Source: Arthrobacter sp. N199823 (GTDB lineage: Bacteria; Actinomycetota; Actinomycetes; Actinomycetales; Micrococcaceae). Taken from it: a stretch of DNA of 38,774 nucleotides. Positions 23,624 through 32,059 of this stretch are shown here, in pieces. Under the pieces are notes generated by a model. It did not search any database, was not told the origin of the DNA, and saw nothing but the letters and a program-made list of their open reading frames with translations. A program made the translations under genes and the position numbers. Position 1 is the first letter of the stretch, and every line of letters begins with the position of its first letter. The stretch spans positions 1 through 38,774 of the forward strand of contig NZ_PJIN01000015.1 in assembly GCF_002929705.1 (NCBI RefSeq), read 5' to 3'.

Positions 23624-23658
23624 CCGGTCCCGCATGCTCCGTTTGGATGCGGGACCGG
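23624..23658 (+). other. Intergenic hairpin within the sulfur operon
   Basis: CCGGTCCCGCAT (23624-23635) and ATGCGGGACCGG (23647-23658) form a perfect 12-bp stem with an 11-nt loop, between the dioxygenase and the next rhodanese gene. No T-run follows. It may stabilise the 3' end of the first message or reduce read-through. Confidence 0.6.
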
Positions 23659-23694
23659 CCGGGCGTCATGCCCGGCAGAAAGAGCAAACAAGCC

Positions 23695-24279
23695 ATGAAC
23701 CTTGTTCCCCAGACCACCAGCCCCGAAGAACTCAAGGGCTGGATCGCTTCCGGCTCCGACGTCGTGGTGCTTGACGTACGATCCGCCGCCGAATTCGAAT
23801 CCCTGCACATCTTGGGCTCCTACAACGTGCTGCTCCCGATCCTGGCCGAACATGCTGAAGAACTTGCCACGAAACTCGACAGCAAAGTAGTGCTGGCCTG
23901 CAAGTCCGGCGCGCGGGCCTCCGAAGCCAGACAGCACCTAGCCGCAGTGGGCTTCGAGAATACCTACGTCTTGGTCGGCGGCGTTCCCGGCTACCGCCAA
24001 GCCGGGGGCCAGACCATTGAAGGCTCCAAACGCTGGGACCTGGAGCGCCAGGTGCGCATGGCCGCCGGAACACTTGTGATCGCCGGGTTGGCCGGAGGGA
24101 AATACCTCTCCCCACAGATCCGCACGGTCGCCGGAGTCATCGGGGCAGGTCTGACCTTCTCCGCAGCCACCAACAGCTGCGCCATGGGCAAGGCCCTAGC
24201 CAAAATGCCGTGGAACAAAACCGGCAGCGAACCGACCCTTGAAACGGTCATCGCCCAACTTCCACCCAAGAAGTCCTAA
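23695..24279 (+). CDS. Rhodanese with C-terminal membrane domain
   Basis: A 194-residue protein. The rhodanese domain (1-110) has VVVLDVRSAAEF, catalytic Cys69 in VLACKSGARAS and the end motif VLVGGVPGY. The C-terminal part (about 125-170) has two hydrophobic helices of the YgaP/DUF2892 type (AAGTLVIAGLAGG, TVAGVIGAGLTFSAA) ending in NSCAMGKALAKMPWN. It should hold the sulfurtransferase at the inner face of the membrane and move sulfane sulfur between thiols or to thiosulfate. Gene context with CstB and TauE supports a role in sulfide or persulfide removal. The Cys in the last segment may take part in handing on sulfur. Confidence 0.88.
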   Translation: MNLVPQTTSPEELKGWIASGSDVVVLDVRSAAEFESLHILGSYNVLLPILAEHAEELATKLDSKVVLACKSGARASEARQHLAAVGFENTYVLVGGVPGYRQAGGQTIEGSKRWDLERQVRMAAGTLVIAGLAGGKYLSPQIRTVAGVIGAGLTFSAATNSCAMGKALAKMPWNKTGSEPTLETVIAQLPPKKS

Positions 24280-24359
24280 CACACACCCAATTTTCGGGCC
24301 CGAGTCGCGTTGGTCCGGGTCCGGAAACCACCACCACACACGACCCTAAGGAGTAACCC

Positions 24360-24656
24360 ATGTCAGAAATCACCATCACAGACACCGACAAGCGACATGC
24401 CGAGGACCAAATCCTCGATGTCCGCGAAGATTTCGAAGTCACCGAAGGCATGATCCCCGGCGCCCTCCATATCCCCTTGGGAGAGCTAAATAGCCGCCTC
24501 AATGAGCTGGATCAGTCACTTCCGATCATCGTGGTCTGCCGCAGCGGCAACCGCAGCGCCCGCGTCACCGATGCACTCAACGGAGCCGGGTACTCCGCCC
24601 ACACCATGGCCGGTGGCATGACCGCCTGGCACCGGGCCGGCCTCCCCGTCACATAG
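24360..24656 (+). CDS. Single-domain rhodanese sulfurtransferase
   Basis: A 98-residue rhodanese close to GlpE/PspE in size. It shows ILDVREDFEVTEGMIPGALHIP, catalytic Cys60 in IVVCRSGNRSAR and the final GGMTAWHRAGLP. The active-site loop CRSGNRS is standard for sulfurtransferases using thiosulfate or persulfide. The start has a perfect ribosome site (AAGGAG). The short spacer before it contains a GC-rich hairpin (about 24295-24330). It is the third sulfurtransferase of the operon and probably passes sulfane sulfur between the dioxygenase and other acceptors in the cytoplasm. Confidence 0.9.
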   Translation: MSEITITDTDKRHAEDQILDVREDFEVTEGMIPGALHIPLGELNSRLNELDQSLPIIVVCRSGNRSARVTDALNGAGYSAHTMAGGMTAWHRAGLPVT

Positions 24657-24721
24657 CACGAAGGCCCCGACGCACTTCTTCACCCACCGGCCCGCACCCT
24701 GACCTGGCAAGGACTTCCTCC

Positions 24722-25600
24722 ATGACCCTCACACTCGTACTGACCCTCGTGCTTTCGGTGCTGATCGGACTCTCCCTCGGCCTGCTCGGCGGGGGCGGGT
24801 CCATTCTCACCGTCCCGATCCTCACCTATGTCGCAGGATTAGATCCCAAGGAAGCCATCACCATGTCACTGTTCGTGGTGGGAGTGACCTCAATCGTCAG
24901 TGCAACAAGTCATGCCCGCAAGGGAAACGTGAAATGGCGTACTGGACTAGTCTTTGGCGCCGCTGGCGTGGCTGGTGCTTTCGGTGGGGGTCTGGTCGGA
25001 AACCTGGTTCCTGGGAAAGTGTTGATGATGGCTTTCGCCGCCATGATGCTCGCTACCTCCGCATCCATGATTAAGGGACGTCGTCAGCACCCTGGGGCAA
25101 ACACCGCAGGTGAGCTCCCCGTAGCCAAACATTTACTTGTCGGTGGAGTTGTAGGGCTCATAACCGGACTAGTGGGTGCCGGTGGAGGATTCATGATCGT
25201 CCCTGCAATGGTTCTCTTGGGCGGCTTGCCCATGTCCGCCGCGGTGGGGACGTCATTGCTGGTCATTTCAATGAACTCTCTAGCAGGATTCGCCGGACAC
25301 ATCAGCACTCTGGAACTGGACTGGGTCCTCACAGGAGCAGTGAGCGCCGCGGCGATCATCGGCGCCCTAATCGGCTCTTCGCTGGCCGGACGCATCCACG
25401 AAGTTGCCCTGCGCAAGGGATTTGGCTTCTTCGTCCTAGCCATGGGCTCCTTCGTCCTCATCCAGGAACTCCCCTCGCCCGCCAACCTCATCCTGGGCAT
25501 CACCGCCGTCGCAACCGCGGCAGTTGCGGCCCTGTGCTGGTTCGTGATCCCCACATGCCCCCTGCGGCACAAATCATTGGACTTGCCTGCTGCAAGCTAA
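24722..25600 (+). CDS. TauE/SafE-family sulfite (sulfur anion) exporter
   Basis: A 292-residue membrane protein with about eight helices in two similar halves. Each half opens with a glycine-rich signature: SLGLLGGGGSILTVPIL (about 18-34) and GLITGLVGAGGGFMIVPAMV (about 144-163). Those repeats define the TauE/SafE family, whose members export sulfite, sulfoacetate or related anions. Here it ends the persulfide operon, so sulfite or thiosulfate made by the dioxygenase and rhodaneses is the likely cargo. The ATG follows AAGGAC at seven bases. Confidence 0.9.
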   Translation: MTLTLVLTLVLSVLIGLSLGLLGGGGSILTVPILTYVAGLDPKEAITMSLFVVGVTSIVSATSHARKGNVKWRTGLVFGAAGVAGAFGGGLVGNLVPGKVLMMAFAAMMLATSASMIKGRRQHPGANTAGELPVAKHLLVGGVVGLITGLVGAGGGFMIVPAMVLLGGLPMSAAVGTSLLVISMNSLAGFAGHISTLELDWVLTGAVSAAAIIGALIGSSLAGRIHEVALRKGFGFFVLAMGSFVLIQELPSPANLILGITAVATAAVAALCWFVIPTCPLRHKSLDLPAAS

Positions 25601-26133
25601 ACCACCGACGTCCTCTAGCACGCGCCCAGTGCCGGTCCATCACCTTGCGAACGAACCACTGACCTGAGCTGGGAATCAATCAGCTGACGGATTTTCCGGT
25701 AAAACATTCCGTTCAACTCTTAAACACGCCTAAACACGAAAACCCCCTGTAAACAGGGGGTCAACCGTGCCCACGGTGGGATTCGAAAGTGATTTAGACC
25801 CGCGTAAACACAGGGAGGTACCGGAGCACCGTGCCAGTACGGCCCAATACGAGCCAAACCGACCAGGTCCCCACATATGGACACACAAGTCTTCCACCTC
25901 AAAAATGGTGGCGTCGAGGTCTAACCTTCAAGAAGACAGCGCCGACAGCGGATCGAGCCGCAATCTAGCGTCCATGGCTGTGGAGACCCTGACACTAGAC
26001 GGATGACCCACACCAAGATCCCGCCACCGCAACCGAAGGAGATCAGCTCAGACTTCAATGATTGCTTACCAACGCTAGCCCCGCCCCATATCCTAAGCCG
26101 TGGGAAACGAGGGGTTTTGGCGGCTCTTGCCGG
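25601..26133. other. Gene-poor stretch with a repeat
   Basis: No believable gene. It contains copy 1 of the 45-bp repeat (25735-25779). Just after it, GTGGGATTCGAA resembles the T-arm/acceptor end of a minus-strand tRNA gene, but the pairing strand is missing. The rest shows nothing recognisable. Confidence 0.5.
25735..25779 (+). repeat. 45-bp direct repeat, copy 1
   Basis: Matches 38216-38260 in the same direction at 42 of 45 bases; the first 26 bases are identical. It contains the palindrome ACCCCCTGT-AA-ACAGGGGGT, then CAACCGTGCCCACGGTGG. The two copies flank the hydroxyphenylpropionate genes, the IS element and the epimerase gene. Confidence 0.9.
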
Positions 26134-26183
26134 AAAACCAAATGCTGAGGACCCTGTCAGCAGGGGCCTCAGCATTTGGTTTT
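26134..26183. terminator. Strong bidirectional terminator
   Basis: A perfect 17-bp stem: AAAACCAAATGCTGAGG (26134-26150) and CCTCAGCATTTGGTTTT (26167-26183) around a 16-nt loop. A and T runs at the outer ends suit both directions. It ends transcription of the transporter gene on the minus strand. Confidence 0.85.
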
Positions 26184-26218
26184 CACCAGGGGAATCCCCA
26201 TAAATGGTCCTAGACTAA

Positions 26219-27556
26219 CTAGCTCTCGACGGCTTTGCGGTCCTTGGCGATGATGAAGGCAATTGCACTCACAACGCACAGGCCACAGAAGAATACCGCC
26301 AGCAAGGTCGTTGAGCCGCTCCCTGCTGCCATCAGACCGGTCGCAATCAAAGGCGCGAATCCGGCACCCAGTGTCGTGGCCATCTGGTACGACAGGGACA
26401 GCCCTGTGTAACGGGTTTTTGTGCTAAACATTTCACCCATCCATGCACCCATCGGGCCATACATGAGTGCCTGGACGAGCGGATTGCCAATAATAAAGCC
26501 AAGCAGCATCAGGCCCGTGGAACCGTTTTGAATCAGTGCAAACATGGGCCAGATGCCGATGACGCCAAGGATGGCGCCGGTAATCATGACGGGTCGGCGA
26601 CCGATCTTATCGGAGAGCAGTGCCGTGGCCTGGATAGTGAAGATGTGGATCGCGTTGGCAATGGTGAGCATGAGGAGCGCATCTGAGCGCGTGTGACCGG
26701 AGGCAACTGCCAGGCTCAGTGCGAAGGTTGCCAAGAGTGACTGCATGAATAGGGGCGCGAGCCCGCCAACCACGGACAGTCCCACTTCCTTCGGGTAGCG
26801 CCGAAGTACCTGAAACAGTGGAGCTGCCGTTCGCTCCTCCTTTTTGTCAGCCGCTGCCGCTGCCTGGGCCTTCTGAAAGTCCGGTGATTCCGTTACCTTG
26901 GCGCGAAGGAACAGCCCCACAACGAGCAAGACAATGGAGAGCAGAAAAGGCACCCGCCAGCCCCACGCCAGGAAGTCCTCTTCCGGTAGGGCTGCGAAGG
27001 CACCAAGCACCAAGGTTGCCAACACGGCTCCCGTGGGACCTCCGGAAACAGCAATTGATGCGCCGAATCCCCTCCGCTTTGGACTGGAGTGTTCCATGGA
27101 CATGAGGGTCGCCCCTGCCCACTCCCCGCCCATGGCGATTCCCTGAATGACGCGCAGAGTTACCAACGCTATGGGCGCCCAGATGCCAATCTGCGCCGCT
27201 GTTGGCAACAATCCAACGGTTATTGACACAAAACCCATAATGACCATCGTGATGATGAGCATCTTCTTGCGTCCCAAGCGGTCGCCGAAATGACCGAAGA
27301 TGACTCCACCAATAGGCCGTGCCACATAACCAGCGGCCAGAGTGACAAAAGACAGCGCAATGCCAACCCCCTGATCCACGCCGCTGAAGAACAATTGCGG
27401 GAAGACGAGAGCCGCTGCCGTGCCATAAAGCAGGAAATCATACATCTCTAGCGAAGATCCGATGTAGCTAGAGGCCATGGCTAGCTTTGCTCCGGGCCGC
27501 TTTGTTTGCTGTGTTGGCGGCTGTGGGACATCGATCTCGTCAATGGGGTAGGTCAC
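26219..27556 (-). CDS. MHS-family MFS transporter, probable aromatic acid uptake
   Basis: A 445-residue proton symporter with 12 predicted helices. Marks of the metabolite:H+ symporter branch: SSYIGSSLEMYDFLLYG near the first helix, GGVIFGHFGDRLGRKK in the first cytoplasmic loop, GEWAGATLMSMEHSSPKRRG, and LSDKIGRRPVM in the second half. The start is a GTG at 27556 with GGAG six bases upstream. It is divergent from the IclR regulator and next to a full hydroxyphenylpropionate pathway, so uptake of 3-(3-hydroxyphenyl)propionate or a related acid is likely. E. coli MhpT belongs to another MFS subfamily, so this is functional replacement, not orthology. Confidence 0.88.
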   Translation of the reverse strand: MTYPIDEIDVPQPPTQQTKRPGAKLAMASSYIGSSLEMYDFLLYGTAAALVFPQLFFSGVDQGVGIALSFVTLAAGYVARPIGGVIFGHFGDRLGRKKMLIITMVIMGFVSITVGLLPTAAQIGIWAPIALVTLRVIQGIAMGGEWAGATLMSMEHSSPKRRGFGASIAVSGGPTGAVLATLVLGAFAALPEEDFLAWGWRVPFLLSIVLLVVGLFLRAKVTESPDFQKAQAAAAADKKEERTAAPLFQVLRRYPKEVGLSVVGGLAPLFMQSLLATFALSLAVASGHTRSDALLMLTIANAIHIFTIQATALLSDKIGRRPVMITGAILGVIGIWPMFALIQNGSTGLMLLGFIIGNPLVQALMYGPMGAWMGEMFSTKTRYTGLSLSYQMATTLGAGFAPLIATGLMAAGSGSTTLLAVFFCGLCVVSAIAFIIAKDRKAVES

Positions 27557-27672
27557 TGGAACTCCAAAGTGTGTATTTATCGCACGTCAGCGTACGGTAT
27601 TAGCACAAGAGTGACGTACTTCACGAAGTCCTGTCAAGCGCGAACCGCCCAAGACTTCACTAGGATGGCAAT

Positions 27673-28371
27673 GTGACCATAGAACCAGCCTCACCCAGCT
27701 CCCGAACCGCCGGCTCCCAAACCTTGGCCCGTGGCATCCTGGCGCTCAAGACCATAGCCTCCTCCAGAGAAGGGCTGGCCATTCAAGAGGTTGCCGATCA
27801 GCTTGGCGTGCACCGCACCATCGCCTACCGGATCTTGAACACGCTCAGCGATGCCGAGCTCATCAGGCGCGGTAGTGATAACAAGTACCGCGGCTCGTCG
27901 GGATTGTTACTGCTGGCAAATTCAGCGCACTCCGCGTTGCGGGCGGCCGCCATGCCGATCCTGACGAAATTGGCCAGCGAACTTCAGCAAACGGTGTCCC
28001 TGATAGTCCAGGAAGGAACAGACGCCGTAGCCCTGGCCGTCGTTGAAGCGCAGAATCAGCATTACCGGATTTCTTTCACTGAAGGAAGCCGCCAGGCACT
28101 CAACCTCGGCGCTGCGGGCCACGCCATCAGCTCCTGCCACCCTCCCCTGGCTAGCGATCCTGAACCGGTAAAAGTGGCTCGCGCCAAGGGGTATTCCTCA
28201 ACGTACGGTGAGGTGGAGCCAAATATGTACGGACTAGCCGCACCGATCGTTGGAGACAGCTGGAACATGCCGGCCTGCATTAACGTCATTACGAATCGCC
28301 CAGAATTGATTGAATCGGCCATTCCCGCCGTCGTTGCCGCAGCCGCGCTTATCGCAGCTCAACTCGCCTAA
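27673..28371 (+). CDS. IclR-family transcriptional regulator
   Basis: A 232-residue regulator. The N-terminal winged helix (about 18-80) has LARGILALKTIASSREGLAIQEVADQLGVH in two parts, with recognition helix HRTIAYRILNTL. The C-terminal IclR effector domain has SLIVQEGTDAVALAVVE, LGAAGHAI and NMYGLAAPI. The GTG at 27673 follows GGATGG. It sits between the transporter (minus) and the mhp genes (plus). It probably senses hydroxyphenylpropionate and controls both sides. E. coli MhpR and the regulator of the Rhodococcus hpp operon are also IclR-type, as I recall. The effector domain is somewhat shorter than usual. Confidence 0.88.
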   Translation: MTIEPASPSSRTAGSQTLARGILALKTIASSREGLAIQEVADQLGVHRTIAYRILNTLSDAELIRRGSDNKYRGSSGLLLLANSAHSALRAAAMPILTKLASELQQTVSLIVQEGTDAVALAVVEAQNQHYRISFTEGSRQALNLGAAGHAISSCHPPLASDPEPVKVARAKGYSSTYGEVEPNMYGLAAPIVGDSWNMPACINVITNRPELIESAIPAVVAAAALIAAQLA

Positions 28372-28413
28372 CCATTTGGCCTGGTTCGCTGTCCAGCCAA
28401 AACACCCTCTCCC

Positions 28414-28443
28414 TTGACATGCATCACACGACCGTGATGTGAT
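28414..28443 (+). promoter_or_regulatory. Probable promoter of the mhp operon
   Basis: A perfect -35 TTGACA (28414-28419) and a weak -10 TGTGAT (28438-28443), 18 nt apart. The spacer contains the dyad CATCAC-ACGACC-GTGATG (28422-28439). The weak -10 fits an activator-dependent promoter of the IclR type. Confidence 0.5.
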
Positions 28444-28455
28444 GTCTGTCATGCA

Positions 28456-28491
28456 GTGCATTTATAGCATCTAACGGTGCTATAAATGCAC
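28456..28491. promoter_or_regulatory. Perfect 14-bp inverted repeat before mhpC
   Basis: GTGCATTTATAGCA and TGCTATAAATGCAC pair without mismatch around an 8-nt spacer, 17 nt before the mhpC start. It is either an operator (IclR candidate) or a hairpin in the leader RNA. The right arm also contains TATAAA, which could act as a second -10. Confidence 0.7.
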
Positions 28492-28507
28492 AATTCAAAG
28501 GAGAATC

Positions 28508-29377
28508 ATGACAGCGAGTACATTCACCAGCGTTTGGTCAGATCTGGCCCCACTTGAGTTCAGCCAGGGGTATATCCGGGCCGAGAAGTACACCACCCGC
28601 TACCTGCATACCGGGGACGTGTCCAAGCCGACCCTGATTGCCATGCATGGGATCACCGGCCATGCCGAAGCCTACGTGCGTAACTTTGAAGCCCTGTCGG
28701 AACACTTCTCTGTCTGGGCCATTGACTTCATCGGTCACGGCTACAGTTCCAAGCCGGATCAGCCTCTGGAGATCAAGGACTACATCGAGCAGCTGTTGGA
28801 GTTCATGGCGGCCATCGGTGTTGAGAAGGCCTACTTCACAGGAGAATCACTCGGCGGGTGGGTTGGTGCGCAATTCGCCATTGACTATCCCGAAAAGGTG
28901 GAGCGCATCCTGCTGAACACCATGGGCGGCACCATGGCGAACCCGGTTGTCATGGAGCGCCTGTTCACCTTGTCGATGGAGGCGGCGAAGGACCCTTCAT
29001 GGGACCGCGTCAAGGCACGCTTGGAGTGGCTCATGGCCGATCCGGCCATGGTCACCGACGACCTCATCAAAACCCGTCAGGCTATCTTTTCCCAGCCTGA
29101 CTGGCTCAAGGCCTGCATCTCAAACATGGCTCTCCAGGACCCCACTATCCGCCGGCGCAATATGCTCACCGACGAGGCACTGGGGCAGATCAAGGCTCCG
29201 GCATTGGTGTTGTGGACAACCAAGGACCCCTCCGGGCCAGTCGATGAAGGTCGCAGGATCGCTTCCCTGATTCCCAATGGTGAGTTGGCCATCATGGAGA
29301 ACTGCGGCCACTGGCCCCAGTACGAGGATCCGGCGACCTTCAACAAGATCATCCTTGATTTCCTGTTGGACCGCTAA
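28508..29377 (+). CDS. mhpC: 2-hydroxy-6-oxonona-2,4-dienedioate hydrolase
   Basis: A 289-residue alpha/beta-hydrolase that cleaves the C-C bond of the meta ring-fission product, giving succinate and 2-hydroxypenta-2,4-dienoate. Catalytic triad: Ser114 in GESLGG, Asp240 in WTTKDPSG and His268 in NCGHWPQYE. The oxyanion region is MHGITGHAEAY. The size equals MhpC of E. coli. The ribosome site AAAGGAG is strong. It is the first gene of the operon, although the enzyme acts third in the pathway. Confidence 0.92.
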   Translation: MTASTFTSVWSDLAPLEFSQGYIRAEKYTTRYLHTGDVSKPTLIAMHGITGHAEAYVRNFEALSEHFSVWAIDFIGHGYSSKPDQPLEIKDYIEQLLEFMAAIGVEKAYFTGESLGGWVGAQFAIDYPEKVERILLNTMGGTMANPVVMERLFTLSMEAAKDPSWDRVKARLEWLMADPAMVTDDLIKTRQAIFSQPDWLKACISNMALQDPTIRRRNMLTDEALGQIKAPALVLWTTKDPSGPVDEGRRIASLIPNGELAIMENCGHWPQYEDPATFNKIILDFLLDR

Positions 29378-29418
29378 GTAATCCCCAGCAACCTTCAATC
29401 ACTTCAAAGAAGAAGATT

Positions 29419-31149
29419 ATGACGACACCAGCAATTGATATCGACACCGAGGTGCTCATTGTCGGGGCAGGGCCGGCGGGGTTAATGCTCGCTAACCTGA
29501 TGGGCTTATATGGCCACGATGTAACTGTCCTGGAGCAGCTGCCCGAGCTCATTGACTACCCGCGCGGAGTGGGTATTGACGATGAGTCCCTGCGAACCGT
29601 CCAGACTGCCGGACTTTCTGAAACTGTCTTGCCCCACACCACAGCCCAGCACATCATGCGTTTGGTCAATGGTCGCGGCAAGGTGATCATGACCAACGAG
29701 CCCAAGGCCGACGAGTTCGGCTGGCCGCGCAAGAGCGGCTTTGTACAGCCTCTGGTCGACAAAGCCCTCCACGATGGTCTAGAGCGATTCCACAACGTCT
29801 CCATCAAGTTCAACCATCGCGTCATCGACGTGGTGCAGACCCTGGACGACGTCGTAGCAACAGTTGAGTTCGACGACGGCACCGACACCCCCGTGACAAA
29901 GCGGGTAAGAGCCCAGTACATTGTGGGCTGTGAAGGAGGGAAGTCCGGAACCCGTAAGCGCATGGGAGTCAGTTTCGAGGGCAAATCCCCCGCGACCCGC
30001 TGGCTTGTGGTCGATGCTGAGAATGATCCCTTGGGCACTCCCAATGTGTTCCTGGGCGCCGATCCTAAGCGCCCTTATGTTTCCATCGGGCTGGCGCACG
30101 CCATTCGCCGCTGGGAATTCATGATCTTTGACCACGAAACCGACGAGCAGGTCACGGATAAAGCGTTCATCCACAACCTGCTCAAGGACCACGTGCCGGA
30201 TCCTTCCTCCCTCGAGATCATCCGCGAACGCGTCTTCACGCACCACGGACGCATCGCTGGCTCCTTCCGCCAGCGCCGCCAAATCATCGCCGGTGACGCC
30301 TCTCACCTGATGCCCGTCTGGATGGGTCAGGGCTGGAACTCTGCTGTTCGCGATGCCACCAACCTGGCCTGGAAACTAGCCACCGTACTCCGCGGACACG
30401 CCGACGAGACCCTGCTGGACACGTACGACTCCGAACGCCGCGACCATGCGAAAGCCATGATCGACCTATCCCTGACCTTGGGCGCCGTCATCAAGCCGAC
30501 CAACCCCTTCGTGGTGGGTGCCCGTGACGGACTGGCCGCTGCCTTGAACCTTGTGCCGTCGGTGAAGTCGTACTTCTCCGAGATGCGCTTCAAGCCCATG
30601 CCGCGCTACACCTCTGGTGTGGTAGTGGATCCAACGTCGCTCACGGCCGGGAAGGCGAAAGCCAAGCTCTCCAGCAAGATGATTCCGACACTGACGGCCA
30701 ACAACCGCACCTCTCCTGTCGGCGTGCAGTTTATCCAGCCGCTAGTCTCCACCAAGAATCACGCCAGCATCCGTTTGGATGAGGCCGTGGGCAACTGGTG
30801 GACCGTCCTGGCTTGGGGAAACAATCCCCAGGGCATGTTCGACGCCGCCGAGCTCGCCAGGCTCGAAACGCTCGGTGCCACCTTCGTCGCCGTCGTCCCC
30901 GAATCCCAGCGCGCCTGGGCCGAAAAGGAATACCCGGCCAACGTCGTCGTGGTTGGCGATATCACCGGTGGGCTCAAGAAATGGTTCGATGACCGGCCCA
31001 CTCCTGTTCTCTTCCTGCGCCCGGACCGCTTCGTGGCCGCCGCCGTCTTGGCTCAGGACGCACCCCGTGCCCTGAAAGCCCTGCTCAAAGCACTCTCATT
31101 CAACGAAGGAGCCAACGATGCCTCTCGCACTCATTTGCATGTCGCATAG
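29419..31149 (+). CDS. mhpA: 3-(3-hydroxyphenyl)propionate 2-hydroxylase
   Basis: A 576-residue FAD monooxygenase of the aromatic-ring hydroxylase family. GAGPAG (Gly16, Gly18, Gly21) binds the ADP part of FAD. The second FAD motif is GDASHLMPVWMGQGWNS (from about 292), and between them DYPRGVGIDDES is typical of MhpA. It uses NADH and O2 to form 2,3-dihydroxyphenylpropionate, the first step of the pathway. The C-terminal thioredoxin-like domain is present (about 450-560). Its last 32 nt overlap mhpB in another frame, so the two are translationally coupled. Confidence 0.93.
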   Translation: MTTPAIDIDTEVLIVGAGPAGLMLANLMGLYGHDVTVLEQLPELIDYPRGVGIDDESLRTVQTAGLSETVLPHTTAQHIMRLVNGRGKVIMTNEPKADEFGWPRKSGFVQPLVDKALHDGLERFHNVSIKFNHRVIDVVQTLDDVVATVEFDDGTDTPVTKRVRAQYIVGCEGGKSGTRKRMGVSFEGKSPATRWLVVDAENDPLGTPNVFLGADPKRPYVSIGLAHAIRRWEFMIFDHETDEQVTDKAFIHNLLKDHVPDPSSLEIIRERVFTHHGRIAGSFRQRRQIIAGDASHLMPVWMGQGWNSAVRDATNLAWKLATVLRGHADETLLDTYDSERRDHAKAMIDLSLTLGAVIKPTNPFVVGARDGLAAALNLVPSVKSYFSEMRFKPMPRYTSGVVVDPTSLTAGKAKAKLSSKMIPTLTANNRTSPVGVQFIQPLVSTKNHASIRLDEAVGNWWTVLAWGNNPQGMFDAAELARLETLGATFVAVVPESQRAWAEKEYPANVVVVGDITGGLKKWFDDRPTPVLFLRPDRFVAAAVLAQDAPRALKALLKALSFNEGANDASRTHLHVA

Positions 31150-32059
31150 TCCGTTACTGGAACACACCGATCCTCCGGCCGACGTCAAGGCCGCCGTGGA
31201 AGAAGCCTTCGAGCAGGTTCGTGCGTTTGCCGCGGACTTCAAGCCGGACTTGATCGTGAACTTCGGCCCGGACCACTTCAACGGCTTCTTCTACGACCTC
31301 ATGCCACCGTTTTGCATCGGCTATGAGGCGCACGGCACCGGCGACTACGATTCCTGGGGCGGCCCCCTGAACGTGCCAACCGACATCGCCATGGAACTGG
31401 CCGAATACGTCATTGCCCATGACATTGAAACCGCCATCTCACGCAAAATGGAGGTCGACCACGGCGCCGTCCAGCCGATGGAGATTATCTATGGCGATCT
31501 GAGCCAGGTTCCGGTCATCCCCATCTTCATCAACTCGGTGGCCCCACCCTTCTCCAAGATGAGCCGGATCCGCGAGTTCGGCTCCGCCGTGGGGAACTTC
31601 TTCAAAGACAGCGACAAGAAGATCTTGTTCATCGGTTCCGGTGGGCTCTCCCACGATCCGCCCGTACCGCAGATCGCCACAGCCACCGAGGAGCAGCGCA
31701 AGTTCCTCACGGATGGCCGCCACCCCACCCCGGAGGCGCGTGCCGCACGTCAACAGCGCACCATCGACACTGCCAAGGCCTTTGCCCGCGGCGAGGCGAA
31801 CATCATGGACCTCAACCCGGAATGGGACCGCAAGTTCCTTGAGGTGTGCAAATCCGGTGACGTGGCACAGTTCGATGCCTACATCCCGGCAGAAATGGCC
31901 GCCGAAGCCGGAAACTCCTCTCACGAGGTCCGCACTTGGGTGGCAGCCTACTCGGCCCTTCGCGCCGGTGGCGAATACAAGGTCACCTACGAGTTCTACA
32001 AGCCCATCAAGGAATACATTGCCGGCTTCGGCGTCACCACCGCGGTGTTGCTCCCATGA
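31118..32059 (+). CDS. mhpB: 2,3-dihydroxyphenylpropionate 1,2-dioxygenase
   Basis: A 313-residue class III (LigB-type) extradiol dioxygenase, one residue shorter than E. coli MhpB. His115 (VDHGAVQP) and His179 (GLSHDPP) match in number the two histidines known to act as acid/base in E. coli MhpB. The N-terminal MSHSPLL and FGPDHFNG supply Fe(II) ligand and substrate-site residues. It opens the ring of 2,3-dihydroxyphenylpropionate between C1 and C2. The gene begins inside mhpA and ends on the mhpD start (ATGA). Confidence 0.94.
   Translation: MPLALICMSHSPLLEHTDPPADVKAAVEEAFEQVRAFAADFKPDLIVNFGPDHFNGFFYDLMPPFCIGYEAHGTGDYDSWGGPLNVPTDIAMELAEYVIAHDIETAISRKMEVDHGAVQPMEIIYGDLSQVPVIPIFINSVAPPFSKMSRIREFGSAVGNFFKDSDKKILFIGSGGLSHDPPVPQIATATEEQRKFLTDGRHPTPEARAARQQRTIDTAKAFARGEANIMDLNPEWDRKFLEVCKSGDVAQFDAYIPAEMAAEAGNSSHEVRTWVAAYSALRAGGEYKVTYEFYKPIKEYIAGFGVTTAVLLP

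Noticed and set aside
25765-25800. A minus-strand tRNA gene
   Set aside because: Only a T-loop-like TTCGAAT with one stem arm and a possible acceptor strand can be seen. The other arm, anticodon and D-arms are missing.
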